Shown in pieces: positions 8,413-19,656 of a stretch of 64,000 bases of DNA (the stretch's first letter is position 1; the number at the start of each line of letters is the position of its first letter). The notes below the pieces were generated by a model. It was not told where the DNA came from. It ran no database searches and saw nothing but the letters and a program-made list of their open reading frames with translations. The translations under genes and the position numbers were made by a program. This stretch comes from Clostridia bacterium (GTDB lineage Bacteria > Bacillota > Clostridia > Lachnospirales > Lachnospiraceae), in assembly GCA_910574835.1 (NCBI GenBank), contig CAJTDE010000020.1:1-64000 (forward strand). The letters run 5' to 3'.

Positions 8413-8440
8413 ATAATATCATAGTTTTAACAATTGTCAA
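8413..8440 (-). promoter_or_regulatory. Promoter of the PfkB-dehydrogenase-DeoR-EIICBA operon
   Basis: Minus-strand -35 TTGACA (8435-8440) and -10 TATTAT (8413-8418), 16 bases apart. The -35 lies in AGTTGACAATTGTT, and similar GTTGTTGAT and CTGTTGATT words follow toward the start codon; these repeated words are candidate DeoR operators. The divergent gap 8347-8657 also holds a CCCCGGC / GCCGGGG hairpin at 8525-8541. Confidence 0.7.
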
Positions 8441-8591
8441 CTGTTATTTCAAAAGTTTTGTAATAATTTTATCCATAAAATGTATCCGCTCTCCGGCTTT
8501 TCCTATGCGCATTGCCGGTTATTCCCCCGGCCATGCCGGGGCAGGCAGATACACCGTTACTGGTCACGAAGGTCCTCTTGTCCCAAAGCGT

Positions 8592-8626
8592 AAACTGTAG
8601 TAATATAAAAGCGGAAACTGCAGTAA
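8592..8626 (+). promoter_or_regulatory. Direct repeat upstream of the fructosamine-kinase-like gene
   Basis: AAACTGTAGTAA at 8592-8603 and AAACTGCAGTAA at 8615-8626 differ at one base and are 23 bp apart, about two helical turns. They lie 32-66 bases upstream of the start codon at 8658, so they could be a regulator site. No clear -35/-10 pair could be assigned. Confidence 0.35.
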
Positions 8627-8657
8627 ATAAAATCAAAAAGTTCTGTGAGGGTAAAAA

Positions 8658-9638
8658 ATGACAAACGAAACCGCCAGACTTTCCTGTCAATCTCTGAAAG
8701 AAGCCTTGCACGCTGTTTTTGGAGACCATACTGAAATACTCGAATCCAATCGCGTCCCCGGAGGCGACATTAATCATGCCTTCCGGCTCCGCCTTTCTAC
8801 GGGAGAAAAGGTTTTTTTAAAGACAAATTCTATTGCAAATGCTAAATTTTTTATCACGGAAGCCCACGGACTTGCTGCCCTGGGCCAGCCGGAGGCCATT
8901 GGTGTTCCGAAAATACTTGGAGCCGGAACGGATTCGCAAAAAGGGATTTCCTTTCTGCTGTTGGAATATATGGAAAGCGCTCCTTCCGTCAAAAATTACT
9001 GGGAGGTCTTCGGTCATGAGCTTGCCGCTCTGCATAAGGCAGCTCCCGGACATGTGGAGAAGCTTCGGACAAGAGAGGATACGCAGAGAACGCACCGCCC
9101 TTCCTGCTTCTTTGTGACAGACGGGCAGCCTTTGCCAAGGTACGGCTTTTGGGAGGACAATTTTATCGGAGCCAATCCGCAGAAAAATCTTCCCTCGGCA
9201 TCCTGGATTGACTTTTATCGGGAAAGCCGGTTGATGCCCCAGATCAAAATGGCGGAGCATTATTTTGATTCCGGGATGAGGAAAAAGGCCGGTTATCTTC
9301 TGGAACATTTGGATCGCTATCTAAGAGAACCGGATTTTCCTTCCCTGCTCCACGGAGATCTGTGGAGCGGCAATGTGCTGTGCGGAAACGACGGGAAAGC
9401 CTGGATCCTGGACCCGGCCGTTTATATCGGAGACTTTGAAACAGATTTGGCCATGACGCAGCTTTTCGGCAGCTTTCCGTCCGCCTTTTACTCTGCTTAC
9501 CACGAAGTCAATCCCATTCATAAGGGCTATGACCAGCGAAAGGAGCTGTATCATCTGTACCATCTTTTGAATCATTTGAATCTGTTTGGCAGGATGTATC
9601 TGGGGAGTGTGGCGGAGATTTTGAACCGATATGCCTAA
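8658..9638 (+). CDS. Fructosamine/ketosamine-3-kinase family protein
   Basis: 326-residue protein kinase-like small-molecule kinase. It has the catalytic loop LLHGDLWSGNV and the metal-binding ILDPAVYIGDFETDLAM, both hallmarks of the fructosamine kinase family, and an N-terminal lobe with VFLKT. Members phosphorylate sugar-amine adducts (Amadori products) so they can be removed. GAGGG lies 6 bases before the ATG. It is the only plus-strand gene in the first 43 kb and is divergent from the sugar operon, with no partner behind it. Bacterial members often have unknown physiological substrates. Confidence 0.88.
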   Translation: MTNETARLSCQSLKEALHAVFGDHTEILESNRVPGGDINHAFRLRLSTGEKVFLKTNSIANAKFFITEAHGLAALGQPEAIGVPKILGAGTDSQKGISFLLLEYMESAPSVKNYWEVFGHELAALHKAAPGHVEKLRTREDTQRTHRPSCFFVTDGQPLPRYGFWEDNFIGANPQKNLPSASWIDFYRESRLMPQIKMAEHYFDSGMRKKAGYLLEHLDRYLREPDFPSLLHGDLWSGNVLCGNDGKAWILDPAVYIGDFETDLAMTQLFGSFPSAFYSAYHEVNPIHKGYDQRKELYHLYHLLNHLNLFGRMYLGSVAEILNRYA

Positions 9639-9663
9639 AAGGAGCAGAGAAAGTTATTTTATG

Positions 9664-9786
9664 TTATCGAAGCAGCGGCATACTCCCTGTTAGCTTATTG
9701 ATTTTCTTTTTTGCTCCGCAAATTGCAATTCCATAATAATTCAGGTCAATTTCCGATACCTCTTTCATTTTCTCTATAATTACCAT
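9664..9786 (-). CDS. Possible small ORF or gene remnant, 40 residues
   Basis: A 40-codon frame beginning MVIIEKMKEVSEIDLNYYGI and ending in LLR lies directly downstream of the EamA gene. Its ribosome site is weak. Composition looks protein-like, so it may be a remnant of a larger gene. I do not recognise it. Confidence 0.25.
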   Translation of the reverse strand: MVIIEKMKEVSEIDLNYYGIAICGAKKKINKLTGSMPLLR

Positions 9787-9796
9787 GACGCACTTC

Positions 9797-10708
9797 TCAT
9801 TTTGCAAATCCATTTTCAGCGCCCTTCCTTCCCGCCTTATATTCTGACAAAAATAACCCTGTCAAAGTCAAAATCGTTCCTGTTCCTGCCAGTAAAGTCA
9901 ACGGCTCATATAAAATCAATGCAGAGGCAGCAACTGTTATTACAGGAACCATGTAAATATATACGCTCGTCTTTACCGCGCCTAATTCTTTCACGGCAAA
10001 ATTCCATGTGACAAAGCAGAGCGCAGAAGCCCCTAACCCTAAATACAGGATATTAAACAGATATGTTATATTTGTAAACCGGGATAAATCCGCTTGAAAA
10101 TCAAAAATGAACAGTGCCGGTATCATAAATAAAATTCCATAAAAAAATGTCCTGCGTGTAGAAAGGATGACAGGATAGCCGAAGCTGCTGATTTTCTTTG
10201 TCAGTATGGAATAACAAGCCCAAACAAAAGAAGCCGCAGCCGCAAGCAAATCTCCAAAAGGATTCAGCTCTAACTCCCGTCCATGAAAACTGATTAAGAC
10301 AATACCTGCCATTGCAACTACAAATCCGATAAAGAATTGTAAGCGCAATTTTTCCTCTGACTTCATAGCCAAATGCGCCAGTATTGCCGTAAAGAACGGG
10401 GCAACGGATATAATCACGCCCACGTTGGACGCTAACGTAAAAGTCAAGGCGATATTTTCCAACAGGTAATACAGGCATATTCCGCACAGTCCCGCAAGGG
10501 CAAAGGTCCATTCCTGCTTATAGTCTGCGGTCTTTAATTTATGAGGATATATTGCCAGTAAAACGAAATAGCCCATCACAAAGCGAAAAAAGAGAATTTC
10601 CGCAGGCTGAAAATCCGCTAACAGGATTTTTGTTGAAATAAAAGTCGTTCCCCAAATCACAATGGTTAACAGTGCCGCTAAATGTCCGAATGTTTTTCTG
10701 CTCTCCAT
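9797..10708 (-). CDS. EamA/DMT-family membrane transporter
   Basis: 303-residue membrane protein with about ten hydrophobic segments and two EamA repeats; the first has the typical LTIVIWGTTFISTKILL and FFRF motifs, the second begins near ASFVWACYSILTK. Members export metabolites or drugs; the substrate is unknown. The ATG at 10708 lies 4 bases after the AraC-family stop, with AGGGAG inside the end of that gene, so the pair is probably co-translated and the regulator may control this exporter. Confidence 0.9.
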   Translation of the reverse strand: MESRKTFGHLAALLTIVIWGTTFISTKILLADFQPAEILFFRFVMGYFVLLAIYPHKLKTADYKQEWTFALAGLCGICLYYLLENIALTFTLASNVGVIISVAPFFTAILAHLAMKSEEKLRLQFFIGFVVAMAGIVLISFHGRELELNPFGDLLAAAASFVWACYSILTKKISSFGYPVILSTRRTFFYGILFMIPALFIFDFQADLSRFTNITYLFNILYLGLGASALCFVTWNFAVKELGAVKTSVYIYMVPVITVAASALILYEPLTLLAGTGTILTLTGLFLSEYKAGRKGAENGFAK

Positions 10709-10712
10709 ACCG

Positions 10713-11543
10713 TCACTCCCTGTCCTTATCTCTGTCAGAAAATATCTCTCGATAAACGCCGGGAGCAAGTCCGATAAAGCTGTTAAAATAATTTGTGAAA
10801 TGGCTTTGGTCTGAAAATCCTGTCCGCATGGCAGCGTCTATGGGCTGTATGCCTTTTCCCAAAAGAGCTTTTGCTTCATTGATACGGATTGTTTCTAAAT
10901 AGCGGTAGGGCGTAATTCCTTTCGATTTTGTAAATGCGCGCAGCAGGGTAGATTTACTCAATCCGGCATAACGGCATATCTGGTCTAAATAAATCCGCTC
11001 ATTCAAATGCTGCCGGATAAATTCACAGGCTTTTTCAATTTCCTGCCGACATTCCGGCACACAGCTTTCAAAGGGCTGTCCGTAATTTTGTATCAGAGCG
11101 GAGATAAGGAGCAAAAGGCTTTCTTCCTTTCCAAAATCAGAAATGCCGTTCATAACCATTTCATGAAGGGGGCGCAGATAACAGGTTATTTCTTCATCAT
11201 AAATGACATTCTTTGAAAAACCGGGAAGTTCCCGTTTTCCTGTTACTTCTTCCGCTAAGTCAAGCATGGTGCTTTTGGAAATATTAAAGCCCCGATAGTC
11301 AAAGGTGCCGCCGTCGCTTTGGACACATGCGTGATTGTCTCCCGGATTAAAAAGTATGATATTTCCTTTTTCTATGCTGTACTCCTTATTTTTGCAGGAT
11401 AAAACACGTTGTCCCTTCTCTACAAATCCTATCACATAATGCTCATGGAAATGATTTGGGAATGGCTGCACAATCCCCTCAAAACGGTAGGCTTCCATCC
11501 TTAACTCATCATCATAAACTACTGTTCGCGTTTCTCTCTTCAT
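10713..11543 (-). CDS. AraC-family transcriptional regulator
   Basis: 276-residue regulator: an N-terminal cupin-like sensing domain (HFHEHYVIGFVEKG, FNPGDNHAC) and a C-terminal pair of helix-turn-helix motifs ending in the family signature (AAMRTGFSDQSHFTNYFNSF). Predicted cytoplasmic. It probably activates the EamA exporter that follows 4 bases later. The effector is not evident. Confidence 0.93.
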   Translation of the reverse strand: MKRETRTVVYDDELRMEAYRFEGIVQPFPNHFHEHYVIGFVEKGQRVLSCKNKEYSIEKGNIILFNPGDNHACVQSDGGTFDYRGFNISKSTMLDLAEEVTGKRELPGFSKNVIYDEEITCYLRPLHEMVMNGISDFGKEESLLLLISALIQNYGQPFESCVPECRQEIEKACEFIRQHLNERIYLDQICRYAGLSKSTLLRAFTKSKGITPYRYLETIRINEAKALLGKGIQPIDAAMRTGFSDQSHFTNYFNSFIGLAPGVYREIFSDRDKDRE

Positions 11544-11653
11544 TCGTTTTCACTCCTTTCGCACATATTGTACTGCCGGAATGTGGGAAAGTCTTGTAAA
11601 ATATCTTCATTTTCTCTGGCGTTTTAAAAATTCTCCGTTGTAGTAATAAAAGA

Positions 11654-11680
11654 GAGAATGTGCGCGGAATCAACATTCTC
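11654..11680 (-). terminator. Hairpin with T tract, possible terminator
   Basis: GAGAATGT / ACATTCTC (8 bp, 11-nt loop), followed on the minus strand by TCTTTT. It could end transcription that passes the DUF3788 gene. It lies in the 393-base gap 11544-11936, which holds no gene. Confidence 0.4.
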
Positions 11681-11777
11681 CCTTTGAAATGATATGTGAT
11701 TGTGTAATTTCCCTTGCTTTTTTCCGGTTAATTAAATCTGATGCGTTGATTGGCAGTACGATAATAATCTCCTGACG

Positions 11778-11824
11778 AATGGGGAACATCCCCCATTAAC
11801 TTACCCCATTAACTTACCCCATTA
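11778..11824. repeat. Hairpin followed by 13-bp tandem repeats
   Basis: AATGGGG / CCCCATT hairpin (11778-11797, 6-nt loop) whose right arm starts a 13-bp tandem repeat, CCCCATTAACTTA, present 2.5 times (11791-11824). It is the only ordered structure in this part of the gap; function unknown. Confidence 0.6.
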
Positions 11825-11936
11825 TTGTATCAGATATTCCGGTATATGCAAGAGAGAAGAAAAAGTTCAAATATTTATCAGCCCTCGTAATCAGGGCTGC
11901 ACCGCCTAATCAAAATACTTTCTTATCACCGCAAAC

Positions 11937-12350
11937 CTACTTCTTATTGGGCTTTCTTTTGATTCCCAGCAGTTTCATAAAATCATCAAATAACGTAGTA
12001 TCTATTGGCTCAAACATTAACCATTTTCCATCATGGTAGGTTTTTGTTTCATCATACTGCCTGCATACGGCGGCAGAAAGAGTATCTCTTATGGCTTCGA
12101 ATTTTGCTCTTTCATCTTTTCCAAAGATAATCATGAAACCCATGCAATTACTTTTTGCGTACAGGCAGCAAAGTGTTTTACCGCCTCTGCGGTATTTATA
12201 CTCGTAAGTCCAATTCTTACCGCCGGTATTCCATAATCGTTCCATTTCATATTTTTCTTCAATAACCGAACATAACTCCTGCCAGACTTCATACAAAGAC
12301 TGACCGAGTAATTCTGTCATAGTTGATTGAGACGGTATATTTTCCAGCAT
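11937..12350 (-). CDS. DUF3788 family protein
   Basis: 137-residue soluble protein. The central WTYEYKYRRGGKTLCCLY, GFMIIFGK and C-terminal YHDGKWLMFE are characteristic of DUF3788, whose function is unknown. GGAGG lies 7 bases before the ATG. It stands alone, in its own transcription unit as far as can be seen. Confidence 0.85.
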   Translation of the reverse strand: MLENIPSQSTMTELLGQSLYEVWQELCSVIEEKYEMERLWNTGGKNWTYEYKYRRGGKTLCCLYAKSNCMGFMIIFGKDERAKFEAIRDTLSAAVCRQYDETKTYHDGKWLMFEPIDTTLFDDFMKLLGIKRKPNKK

Positions 12351-12503
12351 TGTATTTCCTCCGTTTTTCTAAAAATAAATGAGATTTGCGACGCAGAGCT
12401 ATGTTGCTATGGTATTAAGTATAACGTATATATCTTGACATCTTTTGTCAAGTTTTAATACTAACAGATGAAATTTTGATCCTGCTGAATTTTGATCCCA
12501 AAA

Positions 12504-12540
12504 AGCGGATTGACAATCATACTTCTCTTGCCAATCCGCT
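12504..12540 (-). terminator. Terminator after the SUFU-domain gene
   Basis: Perfect 9-bp arms AGCGGATTG / CAATCCGCT with a 19-nt loop, followed on the minus strand by a run of five T. It lies 17 bases after the stop codon at 12558. Confidence 0.75.
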
Positions 12541-12557
12541 CTGTTCTATTTCATATT

Positions 12558-13241
12558 TTACAATACCGAAGCCCTGTGATAGTCCGTCACATCACTCCCA
12601 AGCCGATCATACAGCTCCTTCACCGTCAGCTCTTTCCCATGAACCGCCGAAAGCTCTGCATCCGTTGCACCGATAAAGGCCACAAATACGAGCCGGCCGT
12701 TCGGTGTGTCAATAGGCTGCAGCTCCTTATCGGGAATGGTGATAAAACCTGTGATATTGGACCGCATATTCACATCAATTCCCTGTGTCTGGCCGGTATA
12801 CACATACTCGTAAGGTCCGAAAAGCTCTCCCTGCGTGAAGGTAATTCTCGCTAAGGTCTGCAAAATTCCGCAGATACATGTAAGCTCCGCCTCTTCATCC
12901 TCATAATCATCCTTCTTCAGCTTAAAGGTAAATTCCATTCCAAAGCCGCTGATCTCCTGATTCTCGGATTCCTTCTCATACAATTCCGACATGCCGTAGG
13001 TCACAAAATGCCAACAGTCCCCGCCGTCGTAAATGCTGATGCCGTCCAGAGGATCCTTTCCTCCCAGGCTCCATTTGATTAAGGTTCCGTAATGCTTGGG
13101 ATTTTTCTGATCCGGATAAATGCGCTCACACTCCCGGTTAATGGCATCCCAGCCATGTACAGAAACCTCCTGTTCTTTTAGTTCTTTTTGCTCCCTTTGT
13201 TCTTCCTGCCTGTTCTTTTTCAGCTTGTCAAATAAACCCAT
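12558..13241 (-). CDS. Suppressor-of-fused (SUFU) domain protein
   Basis: 227-residue soluble protein with a charged, Gln/Glu/Lys-rich N-terminal coil (residues 5-28) followed by a SUFU-type domain: GWDAINRECERIYPDQ, the DGISIYDGGDCWHFVTYGMSE region, and a C-terminal AVHGKELTVKELYDRLGSD. Bacterial SUFU proteins have no settled role; some act as immunity proteins in toxin systems. Its ATG is one base after the stop of the small membrane protein upstream, so the two are translationally coupled. Confidence 0.82.
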   Translation of the reverse strand: MGLFDKLKKNRQEEQREQKELKEQEVSVHGWDAINRECERIYPDQKNPKHYGTLIKWSLGGKDPLDGISIYDGGDCWHFVTYGMSELYEKESENQEISGFGMEFTFKLKKDDYEDEEAELTCICGILQTLARITFTQGELFGPYEYVYTGQTQGIDVNMRSNITGFITIPDKELQPIDTPNGRLVFVAFIGATDAELSAVHGKELTVKELYDRLGSDVTDYHRASVL

Positions 13242-13242
13242 A

Positions 13243-13467
13243 TCAATCGTCTTCTTCCGTTACGATACGAAGGAATTTTGACATCAGAGGCAGGTAGGTT
13301 GCAAGGAATACAAAGTATGCGATCCATCCTGCCGCCTTTTTATTCTTTTCCGGTATTCGGATGCCTGCCATAATTCCCATAGCAAAAAGGCAGAACTTAA
13401 TGAGCGCCAAATCCTTCCAACTGCTTTGCTTTAGATACTTGTCTGCATAGGTGAATAAGCATTTCAT
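13243..13467 (-). CDS. Small conserved membrane protein, 74 residues
   Basis: Two hydrophobic segments (about residues 21-36 and 45-63) and a short acidic tail (TEEDD). I recall similar Firmicutes proteins carrying a misleading phosphate-permease label; there is no transporter domain here. AGGAGG precedes the ATG. The stop (TGA) is followed after one base by the ATG of the SUFU-domain gene. Confidence 0.7.
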   Translation of the reverse strand: MKCLFTYADKYLKQSSWKDLALIKFCLFAMGIMAGIRIPEKNKKAAGWIAYFVFLATYLPLMSKFLRIVTEEDD

Positions 13468-13520
13468 AGTGAGGTCCCTCCTGTTAGATGTACTGTAATA
13501 TCCTTATCACAGTCAGCTTG

Positions 13521-13547
13521 TTTCTGTTAAATTTATGATAACAGAAA
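13521..13547. promoter_or_regulatory. Inverted repeat upstream of the small membrane protein gene
   Basis: TTTCTGTTA / TAACAGAAA, perfect 9-bp arms with a 9-nt centre, about 55 bases upstream of the start codon at 13467. It lacks a T tract, so an operator is more likely than a terminator. Confidence 0.35.
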
Positions 13548-13583
13548 TGAAAGACCTCCGCAATACATTCCATCACTTTCCCG

Positions 13584-16937
<3,354 letters not shown>

Positions 16938-16948
16938 CTATTATTATA

Positions 16949-17222
16949 GTCGCTGCGCGACAGCACTAAAGGGTAAAGTCGCTTCGACACACCTGTTATG
17001 AGAGAAACTTTTATTCGAAAGGACACTCATAAAAGTTCCTCTCGTGTGCCTTTGCAACTTTACCAGTATAGTCGCTGCGCGACAGCACTAAAGGGTAAAG
17101 TCGCTTCGACACACCTGTTATGAGAGAAACTTTTATTCGAAAGGACACTCATAAAAGTTCCTCTCGTGTGCCTTTGCAACTTTACCGGTATAGTCGCTGC
17201 GCGACAGCACTAAAGGGTAAAG
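16949..17222. repeat. R1 hairpin repeat, tandem array (2 full copies and a 5' fragment)
   Basis: GTCGCTGCGCGAC starts at 16949, 17071 and 17193, again a 122-bp period. The two full copies are almost identical to each other and differ from the 4.9-kb locus at both sides of several stem pairs (for example ACAC/GTGT where the other locus has GCAC/GTGC). The third copy is cut after GGGTAAAG, 10 bases before the licT stop. The array sits 24 bases from the bglP start codon. Confidence 0.9.
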
Positions 17223-17232
17223 AAATATTTTT

Positions 17233-18069
17233 CTAAACCTTTGTTGTAACCCGGCGGATGTGAATGGTGAGATATATTAACTCATCCTCCGAAAGATCCT
17301 GAGCAAATTCTTTCCTCATATAATCCCTGACCTTCAGTGCACATCGGTACTCATTGGGATACTGCTCTTTCAGCATCAAAATAAAGCTTTTCTCCTCATC
17401 ATCTATCTCCGTTCCGCTGAATACACGCTGAACAAAAAATTTCAGATGGGTGATAAACCGCTCATAGTGAAGAGAATATTCATCCAGTTCCATCTGGAAA
17501 TGGTATTTCACTATGGTCAGTATCTGCTGAATGATCTTCGTGGCCTCCGCCGTCTGCTCCATCCCCGTAAAATCCATCGTGGCATTGACCAAGTGAAGGG
17601 CGATAAAACCTGCCTCATCCTCAGGCAATACAATGCCAAGGCGCTTTTCAATCATGGCCAGGGCTTCCTTTCCCACCAGATATTCATGATTGTAGAAGCG
17701 CTTAATCTCCCAGAGAAGTGCATTTTTCAGAGTGAGTCCCTGCTGAATACGGCCGATGGCAAAGCTGATGTGATCCGTAAGAGTCAGATAAATATTGTCA
17801 TTGAGCTTTTTCCCCAATGACGCCTTTGCATAGCTGATAATGTCATTGGTCAGTTGAATATGCTCCAGGGGCACCTTTTCCAGAAGCTCGGTGAGCTTAT
17901 TGGAGGTGGTTTTATCAATATTGGTATAAATCTTTTCCACCAAAGACTCCTCCACTTCATCCCCCGGCTTTTTCTTAAACCCGATACCGCAGCCCATCAC
18001 CAATACCTCTTGGTTCTTTGCATCATAGGACTTTATGATATTGTTGTTAATGACCTTTATGACTTTCAT
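17233..18069 (-). CDS. licT: BglG/LicT-family transcription antiterminator
   Basis: 278-residue RNA-binding antiterminator: an N-terminal CAT domain (MKVIKVINNNIIKSYDAKNQ) and two PTS regulation domains with conserved histidines in LTDHISFAIGR, KRFYNHEYLVG, IALHLVNA and LTIHIRRV. PTS components phosphorylate the PRDs and set its activity. The ATG at 18069 gives the standard N-terminus; ATGs at 18075 and 18108 are less likely. It should act on the RAT site in its own leader and so control licT, bglP and bglA. Confidence 0.94.
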   Translation of the reverse strand: MKVIKVINNNIIKSYDAKNQEVLVMGCGIGFKKKPGDEVEESLVEKIYTNIDKTTSNKLTELLEKVPLEHIQLTNDIISYAKASLGKKLNDNIYLTLTDHISFAIGRIQQGLTLKNALLWEIKRFYNHEYLVGKEALAMIEKRLGIVLPEDEAGFIALHLVNATMDFTGMEQTAEATKIIQQILTIVKYHFQMELDEYSLHYERFITHLKFFVQRVFSGTEIDDEEKSFILMLKEQYPNEYRCALKVRDYMRKEFAQDLSEDELIYLTIHIRRVTTKV

Positions 18070-18113
18070 TCCCATCCGCTGCTTCACCGCCGTTTCTTTC
18101 GGATACAAGAAAA

Positions 18114-18167
18114 GGCCATACCTTTCTCTTGTATCGACTCATCAATCGTTAAGAGAATGGTATAGCC
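18114..18167 (-). terminator. Leader terminator controlled by LicT
   Basis: On the minus strand a 17-bp stem (GGCTATACC...TTCTCTT pairing with AAGAGAA...GGTATGGCC, one mismatch and one G-T pair) is followed by TTTTCTT. Its left arm overlaps the end of the RAT site, so folding of RAT and terminator exclude each other. Confidence 0.9.
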
Positions 18168-18187
18168 TGCTTTACCAGTAACAATCC
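18159..18187 (-). promoter_or_regulatory. RAT (ribonucleic antiterminator) site for LicT
   Basis: 29-nt minus-strand element that starts GGATTGTTACTGG and ends GCAGGCTATACC, matching the known LicT/BglG RAT pattern. It overlaps the leader terminator by 9 bases. Binding of active LicT would let transcription continue into licT-bglP-bglA. Confidence 0.92.
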
Positions 18188-18206
18188 ATCTGTAATAACT
18201 GCACAT

Positions 18207-18235
18207 ATTCTAGCATGTTACAGTTTTTCTGTCAA
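18207..18235 (-). promoter_or_regulatory. Promoter of the licT-bglP-bglA operon
   Basis: Minus-strand -35 TTGACA (18230-18235) and -10 TAGAAT (18207-18212) with a 17-base spacer, 20 bases upstream of the RAT site. Confidence 0.85.
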
Positions 18236-18315
18236 TTGGACTGCAACAGAAAATTGTATTTCGTTGTTTTTCACAATTATGGAGCATAAATTTTGGTTAA
18301 AAAAACAACTCCTCT

Positions 18316-19098
18316 TTAAAATCCTCCCCTGTGATGGCCTCCATGCCCCCCGTGATGGCCGGAATTGCCGTCGCCCGACTGCGTCTGGCTGCCATTTCCT
18401 CCATGTCTGCGGCATCCCTCTATCCGGTTCTGAAGCTCTCCCATCGTCATGCCGTGGCAATCCTCCACCGTAACGCTTCCGTCATACTCGGACAGCTCCT
18501 GATAAGCCCGATACTTTCCGAAAGACATTGCATGCTGGTGAGCTTCCTCCATACACTCTTTATCACTTACATAAGTCAGCACCGCAGCGCTCCGGGGCGA
18601 GGAAATTCCTGCAAGCTTCTGCGTGACGGCCTCCGCATTTTCGGAAACTACGGTAAATACCAAAAGGGAATTTTCCGAAAGATAGTTCTCCGCCGTCTCA
18701 AAATCCAGAAGCAGGCCCACGGCCTTGGGATAAGGCAGATTCTTAAGCTCTACTTGCTCAAGAATCTTCTGTCCGTCCTCATTGTATGCATTTGCCGAAA
18801 CCACTCTGCCCAGGCGGTTGATGCCCAGCTCAATAGAGGGATTGACGTCAATGCTCACATAGGTAACAGGTCTGCCGTAGAAGGTATAACCTCCGGTCCC
18901 AATCAGCAGAAGCAGGCAGGCCAGCGCAAGCGCGAAGCGCGGCGCGTACATTCTGTGACCCATTCTATTCCCAGTCTTGTTTCCGGTTCGCTCCCCGTCT
19001 CTTTTTGCCTCCCGCCGTTCTTCCAGATAGCGCAGCGTACCGGCCTTAAGCTCGTTGGATGCTTTTATGCTGTTCATGCTTTTTTGAAGCTTATTCAT
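18316..19098 (-). CDS. RsgI-like anti-sigma factor with His/Gly-rich tail
   Basis: 260-residue single-pass membrane protein. Residues 1-52 are cytoplasmic and basic, the membrane segment is about 54-73, and the extracellular part opens with YVSIDVNPSIELGINRLGRV, the RsgI-type domain seen on sigma-I anti-sigma factors. The last 20 residues are almost only His and Gly, suggesting metal binding. The start overlaps the sigma-factor stop as ATGA. The N-terminal part is probably what holds the sigma factor; that part is not a clear RsgI N-domain, so the assignment rests on the extracellular domain and gene order. Confidence 0.78.
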   Translation of the reverse strand: MNKLQKSMNSIKASNELKAGTLRYLEERREAKRDGERTGNKTGNRMGHRMYAPRFALALACLLLLIGTGGYTFYGRPVTYVSIDVNPSIELGINRLGRVVSANAYNEDGQKILEQVELKNLPYPKAVGLLLDFETAENYLSENSLLVFTVVSENAEAVTQKLAGISSPRSAAVLTYVSDKECMEEAHQHAMSFGKYRAYQELSEYDGSVTVEDCHGMTMGELQNRIEGCRRHGGNGSQTQSGDGNSGHHGGHGGHHRGGF

Positions 19099-19583
19099 GC
19101 CCACTCACCTCCAAGCTGTCTGCGCAGAATTTCCTTTCCTCTGGAAAGCCAGGTGTAAATGGTGTTTTCCTTTCTTCCCAATATTTTTGCAATCTCCACT
19201 GCCGTATATTCTTCATAGTAGAACAGATAAATGACATTTCTGTATTTTTCGGGAAGCTGAAGGACAGCCTCCAGAATATCATCGGAAAAGCTGTCCTGTA
19301 TTTCACTTTCTTCTGCGATTATTTCCAGCGGGAGGCATTTTCTGTGGGAAAGCTTTCTCAGCCAGTCCGTGCAGGCGTTGATGGTTACACGGATAAACCA
19401 CGCCTTTTCGTGCTCGCCGCTTGCAAAAGAGCCTTCATAAAGCAGATATTTCAAATATACGTTTTGAAACACATCCTCCGTGTCGTGGCTGTTCTTCAAA
19501 TGTACGAAGCAGATTCTCCGCACCATATCCGCATATTCTTCCACAACACGGTTCACGTCCGCCGTGCTTTTCAAAGGCTCCAC
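19095..19583 (-). CDS. ECF-type RNA polymerase sigma factor
   Basis: 162-residue sigma-70 family protein with region 2 (EEYADMVRRICFVHLKNSHDTEDVFQNVYLKYL) and region 4 (LQLPEKYRNVIYLFYYEEYTAVEIAKILGRKENTIYTWLSRGKEIL). It would direct RNA polymerase to a small regulon, held in check by the membrane anti-sigma factor encoded next. The listed start is GTG; a TTG three codons later is also possible because the ribosome site AAAGGAA lies very close to the GTG. Confidence 0.9.
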   Translation of the reverse strand: MEPLKSTADVNRVVEEYADMVRRICFVHLKNSHDTEDVFQNVYLKYLLYEGSFASGEHEKAWFIRVTINACTDWLRKLSHRKCLPLEIIAEESEIQDSFSDDILEAVLQLPEKYRNVIYLFYYEEYTAVEIAKILGRKENTIYTWLSRGKEILRRQLGGEWA

Positions 19584-19656
19584 TTCCTTTCGGAGCAGCC
19601 GATCAATGATGTCTCATGTAATTGCTGTTCCTTTTGTTATACGGTCTTTGCAATGC

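Noticed and set aside
12504-12540. Attachment site or mobile element end
   Set aside because: The inverted repeat is explained by a terminator placed 17 bases after a stop codon and followed by T residues.
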